Positions 12,301 to 25,099 of a stretch of 64,000 nucleotides of DNA are shown here, in pieces. A program made the translations under genes and the position numbers. Each line of letters begins with the position of its first letter. Position 1 is the first letter of the stretch. The notes below the pieces were generated by a model. It was not told the DNA's origin. It ran no database searches and saw nothing but the letters and a program-made list of their open reading frames with translations. Source of the DNA: Macrostomum hystrix (lineage: Eukaryota; Platyhelminthes; Macrostomidae); the NCBI GenBank assembly GCA_950097015.1, contig CATNEN010000002.1, positions 9,345,681 to 9,409,680 on the forward strand. Direction: 5' to 3'.

Positions 12301-13815
12301 TTAGTTTTAGAAGAGGCCAAAATATCGGGAGAATCGGGTACATGCTTCGCTGATGTATCGCTGTTGCTGCTAGCGCCAAGTAAAACGCGCTCCTCCGAGC
12401 TGCGCAGCTTTAAAGGGGCGGCAGCAGAAACTTGAGCTGGGATTTTATCCTGCATGGGAGTATTGGGCTCCGACAGGTTATCTCGGCAACTCTTGCTCGC
12501 TGATCCCAGCAAGGGTCGATCCTGCATGCCCTTTCGTAAGTGGCCGGGTTTAAGCATGGCTTTTCTGTGCTCCCTCACGGCCGGCTCAGTGTGAAGCAGA
12601 GTTCGCTCAAATGAAGAAGACAAATTGCCCTCTGACAGATCCAAGACAGGTCTAACACACGATTCCTCACTTAGTTGATGCTTGAGTAGATAAGGAGGGT
12701 GTACTCTGGGTCTTCCAAATACTTGATGCCTCAGATTTGGCTCATATTCATCAGTTCCGCCAATACATTCATAAGGGGCTTCAGATGCACTCTCTCCTTG
12801 AGCCCTTTTCACCCCGGATCCGGAGCAAGCCACCTCAGCGGGGAGACTGTATAACGTTTGGCCGCTTTGAGTACTTGCTGGCTGCAGAGTAGGGGCGGCA
12901 ACGCTCCTGGAGCTGCCATTACTAGCTGAGCTGTCCATGTATGGCTGCGTGTCTGTTGAAGTCTGCAGAAATTGCTTTCGGTTAATGCGCACTTTGGGCG
13001 GCGCCGGCTTATTCATTGCCGCGTTTGACTCACAAAAACCTGCAGAGGGACAGTCATGCTACCGAAGGGCTCTCCATTTGAAAGTAGGTTGTGCCCGGAC
13101 TAATATAAAACTCCTGCATAGCAACTGCGCCTCTCTCTAAGTCTTCCGATGTAGAGGCCAACGCAGGTGATGATGTGCCCAGATTGGAGCTCGGGTCACA
13201 CCGCTGACGCTGGCGTCGGTGCTGGTAATCCGAGAACTAGAACTAGAGCTGGACGAGTCGCATGAGATTTTCACTGTGTCCAAATTAGCATTGTTCAGAA
13301 TGAAATTTTCATAGGTTTCTGACAAGCTTGAGTAGCACTCTAGGGAGCGAGGCGAGCTGTAGCTCTTTCGGAAGTCGCTATTGGTGGTGCCGCTACTGTT
13401 CGATGCCTCCTTCGGTCCCGCGGATACCGATAGCAGTCGCTTCGGGTCGTTCAGGTCATCTCGCTATAGCTGTTGCGGGACAGGGACTTGCCAAGCGGAT
13501 GGGTCCCGGGTAGGAGTGTCTCGTGAGCCTTCTGGTAATTAACGGCCTGCAGTTCACGGTTAATTGCCTCAGAGAGACTCAGAACCTGGGAGTCGAGCTG
13601 CAGAAGGCTAGAACGGTACAGGGAGAGTCGATGCAGGCGCACGTTGTTGGGGTTCAGCTGGATAACTCGAGTCGAGTCTCGATGGTGGAGCGCAACAGTC
13701 GCAGACGCCTGGTGAGAATCAGAAAGGCGCCAGGTGCATTGTGCAACCAGATCGCAGTAGGAGGCCTCCAACTCATGCAGCTCCTGGGTTAGCGCGGCAA
13801 CCACCAGCCTCTCAT
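9353..13815 (-). CDS. MAX-1/PLEKHH-like PH-PH-MyTH4-FERM protein (left-arm copy)
   Basis: Cytoplasmic scaffold of the MAX-1/PLEKHH family; C. elegans MAX-1 acts in axon guidance. The best-preserved stretch is an 802-codon open frame at 10608-13016. Within it are a Ser-rich linker, PH1 at about residues 390-485 (KNGFVNKLSGKFKVWRRFW), PH2 at about 500-607 (LLYKGWLKRVK, ending EFVRWRHLLTQLA) and MyTH4 from about 655 (FWHSDQPLDAPLSKIP). FERM follows after a frame break, in pieces down to a stop at 9353, with a C-lobe reading MQFYIRFASGLLW. Upstream, coiled-coil sequence extends to an acceptor-like site at 13815, also with frame breaks. No clear intron is seen across 4.4 kb. This copy keeps frame better than the right-arm copy, but not everywhere. 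Confidence 0.87.
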
Positions 13816-16360
13816 CTGCATTTAATTGGCCGAGGGGTCAGATCCGACCGACAATTCGGGATTGCCCAGCTCAGACATTCGGCGTGCCGACTTAATCAAA
13901 CGCAGCGCCCAGAGCCCGGTCGATTGCAACTAGGAAGGGGAGAAGTGAGAATCGGCCAGGCCAGGGGTTGAGCGGTGCACAAAGCAGCCGGACCTCTGAC
14001 CCTTAACTGGCCAGGCGGCAATGTCGAATCACATGCAGCAGAGGCCACGGGCAGGCCCAAGGAAGGCGGGGCCGGCGCTCATGTGGCAGCTGCTGTCAGA
14101 GGTTTCGCCTCTGAGAGTGCTTGCATCAGCTGGGCCCTGTTGTTCTGCGGCAACGACTGCAGCTGTTTGTCACTGATGGAACGCTTTGAAGAGATCGCAG
14201 CTAGTAACAATCTCGATGCTCGCGACTTTGTTATTGTGAAGAATTCACTGTCGTACTCTCGAGTGCTGGCGAGATAAAGGCTAAGAAAAGCGCCGCGTTA
14301 TGCTTTGCCGATAGAACAAGAAGAAAAAATATGGGCCTATAGGGATTAACTAGGGTAAGGAGGAGAAACGCGAACGGCTGGGGCGGTGCGGCGCTGAGGG
14401 CGACAGAACAGCCGCAGTGAGGGCGTAGCAGCTACGGCTTTTTTCAATGGTCCAATGGGGCTGGGCGAGGAATTCGTGCAGACGGCGGTGTTGGAACCGA
14501 CTATGGGACGGATACGGACGGCTGTGACCGTGGAAGTGGCAGGAGGCAGGAAATTGGTCAGTTCGGGCATTTGGGCGCAAGCTGTGTTATGAATGTCCGC
14601 ATTTTCCCACATTTGTCTATTCAACGGGCACAAGCCTCCGACCTCCGCTTGGTCATTCTGTTCTCTTGTCGGCCTTTCTAAATGAGAACGGACTGGAAAC
14701 AAATTGCGAATCGCATGGCAAAAAAATTCTATTGAAATCCTTCCCAATTGTACTTTACAAGCACCGTCCTCTCGTATGGCAACCAAAGCTTGGCGCGGCA
14801 ACGGCAAGCAGGCAGGCATTGAATAGAGAAAACGAGCGCTTAAAATGAAAGTGAAGATCACAAAGCCGACAGGGCGGGACGGAGGGAAGCGGATGCTGCG
14901 CGCTAGGCAAGGCAGCCTATTAAGCGAGCAGATGGAAGGGAGGCGAACCGTAGCGCCAAGAAATCAGCCCAACCCCTAATCCTCATTCAGGTTCGCATGA
15001 ACAGAAGCGCATGAGAGGTGTTGGTAGCCCCAATGCAATTCTAGGCCTTAATACAGCTGAGGCCGAAATGATTCCTATAGCCAACTCATCAGAGAAATAA
15101 AACTGATTCAGAGGCCAACCAGCGGTCGAATTAGGCGCGGATTTTCAGGCGGTGCAAATGACGGCTGCCCCTGACCATGCTGTCGAAAATCATCAAAATG
15201 GGAGAGTTAAAAATGAGGCAGGCCGGTTCCCATCTGATTGCTGGATTAGGTGTTTGGCCGGCTAGCTGTGGCAGACAGCAGAACCCAATCTGAGCGTGTA
15301 ACTCAATACCCGCTGGGTCTGGCAGCTCGAGAAGCCGAGCAGACAGCCACCCACCCCAGCTTGGCCCTACGGCTCTGTTGGGCTGGGCGCTTAATGAATT
15401 TAGAACCAGTATTAGGACAAGCAATTGACGCGACAATATGCACAACTAGCCCATGGCCAAGGCTCATGAAGTGTGTGGCGAAGCTCGGTGTTACAGCAGA
15501 CGAAATTGCATAGTAGACTCTACATATGGAGCTAGGAATTGGCTTCCTAACTTACTCATAAAATAAATATTCATAGTTTATACTAATTTAAGACTGAAGA
15601 CAAATAAAATACTGGTTCATGAAGTATAAACCATAGTTTAACCCAAATCTAGCATACAAATCATAAAAAAGGTTCACATTATGGAATCTGTAATCATAAT
15701 AGAAAAGTTAAATTAAAAATAAGTCCAAAATAAATTCACGAATAGAAGCATCACAGATGTTCAAAAGTAGAGTCAGAGACACGAAAAAACTTGCTCGAAC
15801 TAAACATACTACTAACAGTAGTGACTGAATTATTAGCAAAAAATAGCTACAAGTGTATACATTTTCTAAACAGCTAATAGTAAAACAATAACCTTGTTGT
15901 TTAACATTTTTATAAAAAACGGACTACATAATATTCTACTAAGTAGTAGAATACGACATATATTGTAGCTAAAATAGTCTGTTGATTATCCTAAATATCC
16001 TAAATAAATATCCTAAATAAATTCTAAACATCTCACACAATAATTCCATACAAACTTCCGTCCCAACTTACTATTCCATGTCACTTGAGGGTGCTAGGCA
16101 ATGATACATTGCAGGAATAAATATGAATGATTGCACAATATTTGGAAAAAGATTGCCTACAATTCAAATTCATAGTTCCATAAGTTTTGTGGGCTCAAGT
16201 GCAGAGATCTTAATACCACTTGCACAATGTGGACTACCAGACTCCCAGCCTAATATTTAGCAAAGAAGATTGAAACTGATTTGTCAGACCTAGCCCAGCC
16301 TAGTCCCTAGCCCGCTACAAGCTAAAATGAAGAAATAATTGACTCTTTGCAGTTCTGTGG
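13816..16360. other. Region upstream of MAX-1-like gene (left copy)
   Basis: No recognised gene. A 171-codon minus-strand frame (14346-14861) and a 104-codon one (15131-15445) are open here but broken in the mirror copy at 18997-20213. They show no domain, and may be 5' UTR or intron. The stretch 15540-16120 is AT-rich and featureless. Confidence 0.45.
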
Positions 16361-16364
16361 GAGG

Positions 16365-16757
16365 ATATAATAATAAAAATTGACACTAGACCCAAGGCCA
16401 GTGCAGGTGTTGTGTCAAGCACACTAGCAGTGGAGACTGCACACCTATTGTACTCCCCGGGCTCTCTCGACACTGGTTGACAGTCGCGTGTCAGCAATGG
16501 CATTTATTTTTCCAAACATATCGGCAGCATCCAAAGCCCACAGAATTTCCGCACAGAACTGCTTTATTATTCCACGCCAGCCGGAATTATTATTACCAAA
16601 GATGTTGGGTACTCATTTGCAGCTGAGTAGACTGTGTGCACATCAGCGCAAAGCAGCTTGCCAAAGGCTGCACGAATAGTTCTAGACTAGGTCGGGAGTC
16701 GAACCCGGACCATCTGATCAGAGTCCGACACCTTACTGACTGAGCTTCCGCCCTTTT
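16365..16757 (-). mobile_element. tRNA-derived SINE, type A (left copy)
   Basis: Reverse-strand copy of the element at 17752-18140, with A-box and B-box promoter motifs in its head (agctcagtcagtaagg; ggttcgactcc). It differs from the right copy by three missing bases in the first 70 positions. It ends in an att/ata-rich tail near 16365. Confidence 0.75.
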
Positions 16758-17240
16758 TGGGCAGATATGGGAGGACATGGGAAGTTTATGGTTATGATAC
16801 ATCATACAGATATAGATATGGAACAGACTATAGCCAGTCTGGAACTTTGTAGATAGTGATAGAATATCTACAGGAAACATACATTGCAGCACCTGGCCGA
16901 CCTGGCCAAACGGCCGGGTGAAACAGGGCCAAGCAAGGATGTTGCAAAAACCAATTGACCAAGCGCAAAAAAAATCAAAGGTGGGACCAAGGACAAAAGG
17001 AAGGTGTTGAAAAAAGGAAAAAGGAGAGAGAAAAAGAGAGCAAATAAGAGCAAACTAAGTTGTAATTAATCAATGAATGACCTAAGTCACAAATTGAGAG
17101 CAAACTAAGTTTGTAAATAGAGCAAAAAACTAAGTCGTACGGCCGGCCTAAGATTTTGGGAGGTTTTGCGCATGTATGACAGAAAACTTGGCTTAGCAGA
17201 ACTCTAACATTCTAGGCCAATATACTTTGCCACATCCCAT

Positions 17241-17263
17241 ACCTAGGGATTAAGCTATCATAC
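17241..17263. other. Spacer at the centre of the inverted repeat
   Basis: These 23 bases separate the two arms. The left arm ends in ...cacatcccat and the right arm begins atgggatgtg.... The spacer itself (acctagggat and following bases) is not self-complementary to any useful extent. A short asymmetric centre is compatible with either a missed adapter or turn-around in a long read, or a real palindrome junction. Confidence 0.9.
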
Positions 17264-17751
17264 ATGGGATGTGGCAAAGTATATTGGCCTAGATGTTAGA
17301 GTTCTGCTATAGCCAAGTTTTTCCTGTCATACATGCGCACCTCCCAAATCTTAGCCGGACGTACGACTTAGTTTTTGCTCTATTTACAACTTAGTTTGCT
17401 CTCATTTGTGACTTAGTTCATTTCATTGATTAATTTACAACTTAGTTTGCTCTTATTTGCTCTCTTTTTCTCTCTCCTTTTTCCTTTTCTTCACACCTTC
17501 CTTTTTTGTCCTTGTCCCACTTTGATTTTTTTGCGCTTGGTCAATTGGTTTTTGCAACATTCCTTGCTTGGCCCTTGTTTTCACCCGCCGGTTTGGCAGT
17601 CGGCCAGGTGCTGCACATGTATGTTTTCCTGTAGATATTCATATCACTATCTACAAAGTTTCCTAGACTGGCTATAGTCTGTCCATATCTATATCTGTAT
17701 GATGTATCTATAACCATTAAACTTCCCATGTCCTCCCATATCTGCCCAAAA

Positions 17752-18140
17752 AGGGCGGATAGCTCAGTCAGTAAGGTGTCGGACTCTGGATCAGATGGTC
17801 CTGGGTTCGACTCCCGACCTAGTCTAGAACTATTCGTGCAGCCTTTGGCAAGCTGCTTTGCGCTGATGTGCACACAGTCTACTCAGCTGCAAATGAGTAC
17901 CCACATTTCTTTGGGTAATATAATTCCGGCTGCGTGGAAAGCATTTCTGTGCGGAAATTCTGTGGGCTTTGGATGCTGCCGATATGTTTGGAAAATAAAT
18001 GCCATTGCTGACACGCGACTGTCAACCAGTGTCCGAGAGAGCCGGGGAGTACAATAGGTGTGCAGTCTCCACCTGCTAGTGTGCTTGACACAACACCTGC
18101 ACTGGCCCTTGGGTCTAGTGTCAATTATTATTATTATATC
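17752..18140 (+). mobile_element. tRNA-derived SINE, type A (right copy)
   Basis: The head gggcggatagctcagtcag has a good pol III A box (tagctcagtcagtaagg) and B box (ggttcgactcc), but does not fold as a complete tRNA. The body includes cagctgcaaatgagtaccc, related to cagctgttaaatgggtacca in the elements at 48585 and 57806. It ends with a short (att)n tail. SINEs are mobilised by LINE machinery, and no LINE is visible here. Confidence 0.75.
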
Positions 18141-20233
18141 CTCCCACAGAACTGCAAAGAGTCATGTTTATTTCTCATTTTAGTCTTGTAGCTGGGCTAG
18201 GGACTAGGCTGGGCTAGTGTCTTGACAAATCAGTTTCAATCTTCTTTGCTAATATTAGCTGGAGTCTGGTAGTCCACATTGTGCAAGTGGTATTAAATCT
18301 CTGCACTTGAGCCCACAAAACTTATGGAACTATGAATTTGAATGTAGGCAATCTTTTTCCAATATTGTGCAATCATTCATATCTTTATTCCTGCAATTGT
18401 ATCATTGCCATAGCACCCTCAGTGACATGGAATAGTAAGTTGGGACGGAAGTTTGTATGGAATTATTGTGTGAGATGTTTAGAATTTTTTAGGATATTTA
18501 TTTAGGATATTTAGGATAATCAACAGACTATTTTAGCTACAATATATGTCGTATTCTACTACTTAGTAGAATATTATGTAGTTCCGTTTTTTATTAAAAT
18601 GTTAAACAACAAGGTTATTGTTTTACTATTAGCTGTTTAGAAAATGTATACACTTGTAGCTATTTTTTGCTAATATTTCAGTCACTACTGTTAGTAGTAT
18701 GTTTAGTTCTGAGCAAGTTTTTTCGTGTCTCTGACTCTACTTTTGAACATCTGTGATGCTTCTATTCGTGAATTTTATTTTGGACTTATTTTTAATTTAA
18801 CTTTTCTATTATGATTACAGATTCCATAATGTGAACCTTTTTTAATGATTTGTATGCTAGATTTGGGTTAAACTATGGTTTATACTTCATGAACCATATT
18901 TTATTTGTCTTCAGTCTTAAATTAGTATAAACTATGATATTTATTTTATGAGTAAGTTAGGAAGCCAATTTCCTAGCTCCATATGTAGAGTCTACTATGC
19001 ATTTCGTCTGCTGTAACACCGAGCTTCGCCACACACTTCATGAGCCTTGGCCATGGGCTAGTTGTGCATATGTGTCGCGTCAATTGCTTGTCCTAATACT
19101 GGTTCTAAATTCATTAAGCGCCCAGCCCAACAGAGCCTGTAGGGCCAAGCTGGGGTGGGTGGCTGTCTGCTCGGCTTCTCGAGCTGCCAGACCCAGCGGT
19201 ATTGAGTTACACGCTCAGATTGGTTCTGCTGTCTGCCACAGCTAGCCGGCCAAACACCTAATCAGCATCAGATGGGAACCGGCCTGCCTCATTTTTTAAC
19301 TCTCCCATTTTGATGATTTTCGACAGCATGGTCAGGGCAGCCGTCATTTGCACCGCCTGAAAATCCGCGCCTAATTCGACCGCTGGTTTGGCCTCTGAAT
19401 CAGTTTTTATTTCTCTGATGAGTTTGCTATAGGAATCATTCGGGCTCAGCTGTATTAAGGCCTAGAATTGCATTGGGGCTACCAACACCTCTCATGCGCT
19501 TCTGTTCATGCGAACCTGAATGAGGATTAGGGGTTGGGGCTGATTTCTTGGCGCTACGGTTCGCCTCCCTTCCATCTGCTCGCTTAATTAGGCTGCCTTG
19601 CCTAGCGCGCAGCATCCGCTTCCCTCCTGTCCCGCCCTGTCGGCTTTGTGATCTTCACTTTCATTTTAAGCGCTCGTTTTCTCTATTCAATGCCTGCCTG
19701 CTTGCCGTTGCCGCGCCAAGCTTTGGTGCCATACGAGAGGACGGTGCTTGTAAAGTACAATTGGGAAGGATTTCAATAGAATTTTTTTTGCCATGCGATT
19801 CGCAATTTGTTTCCAGTCCGTTCTCATTTAGAAAGGCCGACAAGAGAACAGAATGACCAAGCGGAGGTCGGAGGCTTGTGCCCGTTGAATAGACAATGTG
19901 GGAAAATGCGACATTCATACACAGCTTGCGCCCAAATGCCCGAACTGACCAATTTTCCTGCCTCCTGCCACTTCCACGGTCACAGCCGTCCCGTATCCGT
20001 CCCATAGTCGGTTTCCAACACCGCCCGTCTGCACGAATTCCTCGCCCAGCCCCCATTGGACCATTGAAAAGCCGTAGCTGCTACGCCCTCACTGCGGCTG
20101 TTCTGTCGCCCTCAGCGCCGCACCCGCCCCAGCCGTTCGCGTTTCTCCTCCTTACCCTAGTTAATCCCTATAGCCCCATATTTTTTTCTTCTTGTTCTAT
20201 CGGCAAAGCATAACGCGGCGCTTTTCTTAGCCT
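18141..20233. other. Non-coding region right of palindrome centre
   Basis: Mirror of about 14280-16360. It is AT-rich to about 18990, then GC-rich with short broken frames. I see no supported gene. Confidence 0.5.
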
Positions 20234-20491
20234 TTATCTCGCCAGCACTCGAGAGTACGACAGTGAATTCTTCACAATAACAAAGTCGCGAGCATCGAGA
20301 TTGTTACTAGCTGCGATCTCTTCAAAGCGTTCCATCCAGTGACAAACAGCTGCAGTCGTTGCCGCAGAACAACAGGGCCCAGCTGATGCAGCACTCTCAG
20401 AGGCGAAACCTCTGACAGCAGCTGCCACATGAGCGCCGGCCCCGCCTTCCTTGGGCCTGCCCCGTGGCCTCTGCTGCATGTGATTCGACAT
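20234..20491 (-). CDS. Small 85-codon open frame, unidentified
   Basis: Open frame from an ATG (MSNHMQQRPRGRPKEGG) to a stop, antisense to and just upstream of the MAX-1-like gene, ending RDFVIVKNSLSYSRVLAR. In the left arm (about 14020-14277, plus strand) the same sequence is broken by an indel near its middle. Composition changes from Gly/Ala-rich to helical. No known family recognised. It may be a divergent small gene or chance. Confidence 0.22.
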   Translation of the reverse strand: MSNHMQQRPRGRPKEGGAGAHVAAAVRGFASESAASAGPCCSAATTAAVCHWMERFEEIAASNNLDARDFVIVKNSLSYSRVLAR

Positions 20492-20695
20492 TGCCGCCTG
20501 GCCAGTTAAGGGTCAGAGGTCCGGCTGCTTTGTGCACCGCTCAACCCCTGGCCTGGCCGATTCCTCACTTCTCCCCTTCCTAGTTGCAATCGACCGGGCT
20601 CTGGGCGCTGTTTGATTAAGTCGGGCACGCCGATGTCTGAGCTGGGCAATCCCGAATTGTCGGTCGGATCTGACCCCCTCGCCAATTAAATGCAG

Positions 20696-23600
20696 ATGAG
20701 AGGCTGGTGGTTGCCGCGCTAACCCGGAGCTGCATGAGTTGGAGGCCTCCTACTGCGATCTGTTGCAAATGCACCTGGCGCCTTTCTGATTCTCACCAGG
20801 CGTCTGCGACTGTTGCGCTCCACCATCGAGACTCGACTCGAGTTCATCCAGCTGAACCCCAACAACGTGCGCCTGCATCGACTCTCCCTGTACCGTTCTA
20901 GCCTTCTGCAGCTCGACTCCCAGGTTCTGAGTCTCTCTGAGGCAATTAACCGTGAACTGCAGGCCGTTAATTACCAGAAGGCTCACGAGACACTCCTACC
21001 CGGACCCATCCGCTTGGCAAGTCCCTGTCCCGCAACAGCTATAGCGAGACTGACCTGAACGACCCGAAGCGACTGCTATCGGTATCCGCGGGACCGAAGG
21101 AGGCATCGAACAGTAGCGGCACCACCAATAGCGACTTCCGAAAGAGCTACAGCTCGCCTCGCTCCCTGAGTGCTACTCAAGCTTGTCAGAAACCTATGAA
21201 AATTTCATTCTGAACAATGCTAATTTGGACACAGTGAAAATCTCATGCGACTCGTCCAGCTCTAGTTCTAGTTCTCGGATTACCAGCACCGACGCCAGCG
21301 TCAGCGGTGTGACCCCGAGCTCCAATCTGGGCACATCATCACCTGCGTTGGCCTCTACATCGGAAGACTTAGAGAGAGGCGCAGTTGCTATGCAGGAGTT
21401 TTATATTAGTCCGGGCACAACCTACTTTCAAATGGAGAGCCCTTCGGTTAGCATGACTGTCCCTTCTGCAGGTTTTGTTGAGTCAAACGCGGCAATGAAT
21501 AAGCCGGCGCCGCCCAAAGTGCGCATTAACCGAAAGCAATTTCTGCAGACTTCAACAGACACGCAGCCATACATGGACAGCTCAGCTAGTAATGGCAGCT
21601 CCAGGAGCGTTGCCGCCCCTACTCTGCAGCCAGCAAGTACTCAAAGCGGCCAAACGTTATACAGTCTCCCCGCTGAGGTGGCTTGCTCCGGATCCGGGTG
21701 AAAAGGGCTCAAGGAAGAGTGCATCTGAAGCCCCTTATGATGTATTGGCGGAACTGATGAATATGAGCCAAATCTGAGGCATCAAGTATTTGGAAGACCC
21801 AGAGTACACCCTCCTTATCTACTCAAGCATCAACTAAGTGAGGAATCGTGTGTTAGACCTGTCTTGGATCTGTCAGAGGGCAATTTGTCTTCTTCATTTG
21901 AGCGAACTCTGCTTCACACTGAGCCGGCCGTGAGGGAGCCCAGAAAAGCCATGCTTAAACCCGGCCACTTACGAAAGGGCATGCAGGATCGACCCTTGCT
22001 GGGATCAGCGAGCAAGAGTTGCCGAGATACCTGTCGGAGCCCAATACTCCCATGCAGGATAAAATCCCCAGCTCAGTTTCTGCTGCCGCCCCTTTAAAGC
22101 TGCGCAGCTCGGAGGAGCGCGTTTACTTGGCGCTAGCAGCAACAGCGATACATCAGCGAAGCTGTACCCGATTCTCCCGATATTTTGGCCTCTTCTAAAA
22201 CTAAGCAAATTGCTTCCCGGCAGGCATGATCCCTGGATCGCTTAACTCGAGCATTCAAGTTTTGTCTTCGATAAAGGGATTGCTAAAGCAGATTTAGCTA
22301 GGCGTGTACACGAGGCGATTGTTGGCGCATCCGAACGCAAACAGGAATCAAAGCACTAGCGGCTGCTCTTCCCATCTACTCGTGTGTCAAGGGCTCTGCA
22401 AGGTTGGTTCAAGCTGCACCCAATCGATCTTCAGTTTGACAACTCTGAGTGCGAGAGTTCTGAGTACGATAACGCTTTTCAAGTTGACCCAAACGGTCGG
22501 TCAGTGATGTCCGAAAGCGCAGTCAGTGCGTCCTCTGTTAGCATGGACTACTACCTGCCACCTGATGACTCCAGCGTCGCAGGTGATTCAGCTAATGCTG
22601 CTGTTTTACTCACTGCTGGGCCCTCACAGAGTTGCCCTCTGCCTGACTCTAAAGTTATAAAAAATGGTTTCGTTAACAAATTAAGTGGCAAATTTAAAGT
22701 GTGGCGGCGTTTCTGGTGCATTTTAACAACCCACAGCCTACTGTTTTATCCAGCAAAGCCAGGAGCAAACAGAAAGCTCAGCTGTGTGTTTCACTTAAGA
22801 TATTGAGTCTGTAAGTCGTTCTTGTTTGCATGACTATGGTATTGATGTCAAGGTTCAAGGTTCAGAAAAGTCTTTGTACCTTAGCTGCGACTCGACCAGT
22901 GGAGATCACTCTGGTATTACGCTATGGTCGGCTCAATCAAGCGCCATAACTCTGAGCTAATAGTGCAGAGAAATTCGGGACGGCTGCTTTACAAAGGTTG
23001 GCTTAAGCGCGTTAATGCGGAAACAGCAAGAAGCTTTACTGCAGATTATATGGACACTTTCTTGTATATTACAAGCGGCATACAGATTCCGTTCCAACCG
23101 GAAGCAAAGATTTATCTAATTGCATAATTTCTGAGCATTTGGCGGCAGCTCATCTGAAAGTGACGGCGACTACAGTGAGTGACCTCTCCCAACAGAACCA
23201 TTGCTGTTCGAAGTAAGGGCAAGGAGCCCGTTTATTTTATTTGCACGGATGAGGCTGAGTTTGTCAGATGGCGCCATCTTTTGACTCAGCTTGCCTGCCG
23301 AATCGAACCTCAGAGTGTTGCGGAAATACTGCCAGTTCCAAAATCACCGACACCCAAGCTTAGTCGGAAAGTTATGCCCAGGCGTCAGTCTTGGCTCAAC
23401 TCACCCTTTTCTACTCACCTCGCGCATTTGATGGGTGAGGATTTTCATGGAAATTTCTGGCACTCAGACCAGCCACTTGATGCTCCGCTTTCAAAGATCC
23501 CTCCGATTTGAACAACTCCGCACTGCTGCTTTTCCAGCTCATTTTGCTCTATATTTACCCGTCTGCAGATAGCAATCCGATAGAAAAGACGGAATTGGTT

Positions 23601-25099
23601 AAGCGGCTCTGCTTGTATTGCTTTGACCTACCGCTTCTAAAAGACGAATTGTATTTGCAACTCGTGATGCAAACCATTCCTTCGTCTAAGTTAAGCTGAC
23701 ACCAAAGGAGCGAAAGTCCAAGTTTAAGTGCTCATCACCTAAGTTTTTATGCTCAACGCATTCAAGCTCGTCAACGATTTCAGCCGGCAGCCAGCAACCA
23801 CGGGTATCAGAGTCTGACCTTCCTGCATCCATTCAGTCTTCATGGCAGTTGTTTTCTCTGGTTTCACCTCTATTTCTGCCTTCTGATTTGGCTTTGTCGT
23901 TTGTTGAGTATTATCTTAGCGAGCAAATCAAGAGCAATAATGCGCTTATCGCAAAGTTTGCTACCTTTTGTCAAACTTGCCTACAAAAACTCGCGAATTC
24001 GGTGGTCGATCGCAGCCTCCTTCATCGCTGGAAGTAACTCAATGCTTCTGAGACAGCCGTTCTCCGTTTCCGATCCTTTCAGCGTTCCTGTATCACTTCT
24101 CGGCAAGCCTTACAAGGTGGTCGGATTTCATGGCTCATCGACGGTCGCTGATCTCTGCAAATCAGCCATTTCCGCCTTTGAGCTACCATAACAAAGAATG
24201 TTGCCTTCTCATTGTACATAAAAGACAACCAGTCATTTGTGTATCTTGACCCTACCTGGAAAGTTTGTGATGTTTTGAGCAATGCGACAACGGAGTCAGC
24301 AACAGCACGTTTGAAGACGTCAGAGCAAGCCAGCTTCGATTGCGCATTCACCAGGCCGGGATCGACCAAGTCGTGCTCCAGTCGACTTTTATTTACGATG
24401 TCGTTCCTATCAGCTAAGCATGTTTGATACTGAGCTCACGGAATTTGAATTAGAAGCAGTTGTTTACCAGATTCAGTTTGATCTTCTTGTCAGTTACTAT
24501 CCTGTAGATGGGGTGACCCTTCTAATCACCATAGCGCACCTTTGCCAAGCTCTGAAGGCAACTACAGAAATATCGTTCACAAGGATCAGACTCTTGGCCT
24601 TTTAATCAAGCAGTTGTTTCCGCTTGTTGTAACTCACGAGGAGGACAGAGTCATGCACCTGAAGCTTATGCTTTTAGAGCAATGGGGTGCTAATTGCTCC
24701 AAAAGCAAGTTGACTTGTCTTCGAAACTACATCAGTTCTCTTTTCTGGACAGGAGCATCTGGGAGCCAGGTTTTTCCCTTGCCGCTGCGTTTGACTTTGA
24801 TCTTTATCGAGGTACCGATTTACTATTGGCTGTATCTGAGCAGGCGATTCATATTTTTGATGCAGGCGAGCAGAGTGTGATCGAGCAGATTAACCTTGTC
24901 GACCTAGTTGCCTTCGGTGGGCAGAACTACAATTTCTTTCTGGTTACCAGCCTGCTGAATCTTCTAACTACAGAAAATGCAGTTTACATTCGCTTCGCCT
25001 CTGGATATTATGGAATGCAGTCAAATTGTCTGCGACTATCTTAAAGCGGTGGATGCTGGAGCTCGCTGACAGCTAATATCTGCTGTCCACACGGGCTGA
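20696..25099 (+). CDS. MAX-1/PLEKHH-like PH-PH-MyTH4-FERM protein (right-arm copy, frame-broken)
   Basis: Mirror copy of the gene at 9353-13815, with at least ten one-base breaks (for example near 21690, 22130, 22290, 22770, 23120, 23500 and 23690). The same domains are readable in pieces: coiled coil (LRLLRSTIETRLEF), PH1 about 22640-22900, PH2 about 22970-23300, MyTH4 from about 23440, and FERM from about 24090 (VVGFHGSSTVADLCKSA) to about 25099. Near 20830 this copy holds the better frame, because the left arm lacks a base. Errors therefore lie on both arms. An AATAAA at 25937 could serve as a poly(A) signal. Either a noisy second reading of the same gene or a decaying duplicate. Confidence 0.85.

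Larger units (their letters stand above)
1..17240. repeat. Left arm of giant inverted repeat
   Basis: This stretch is the reverse complement of about 17264-34405. The match is visible at both ends: the 48-bp repeat at position 1 pairs with its copy ending near 34405, and the bases before 17240 pair with those after 17264. It also holds through all shared exons, SINEs and minisatellites. Differences seen by eye are mainly single-base insertions and deletions. The repeat may continue left of the window. It carries the MAX-1/PLEKHH-like gene and the formin N-terminal exons on the minus strand. Confidence 0.95.

Noticed and set aside
14346-14861. 171-codon gene upstream of MAX-1-like
   Set aside because: The mirror copy is broken several times, no domain is recognised, and it sits where 5' UTR or intron is expected.
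17752-17822. Functional tRNA gene
   Set aside because: A and B boxes are good, but no proper anticodon stem or acceptor pairing forms and the sequence continues into a SINE body with a tail.
20696-25099. Right-arm MAX-1-like copy called as a pseudogene
   Set aside because: Breaks are one-base indels without amino-acid divergence, and the left copy has its own breaks at other sites; sequence error is the simpler explanation.
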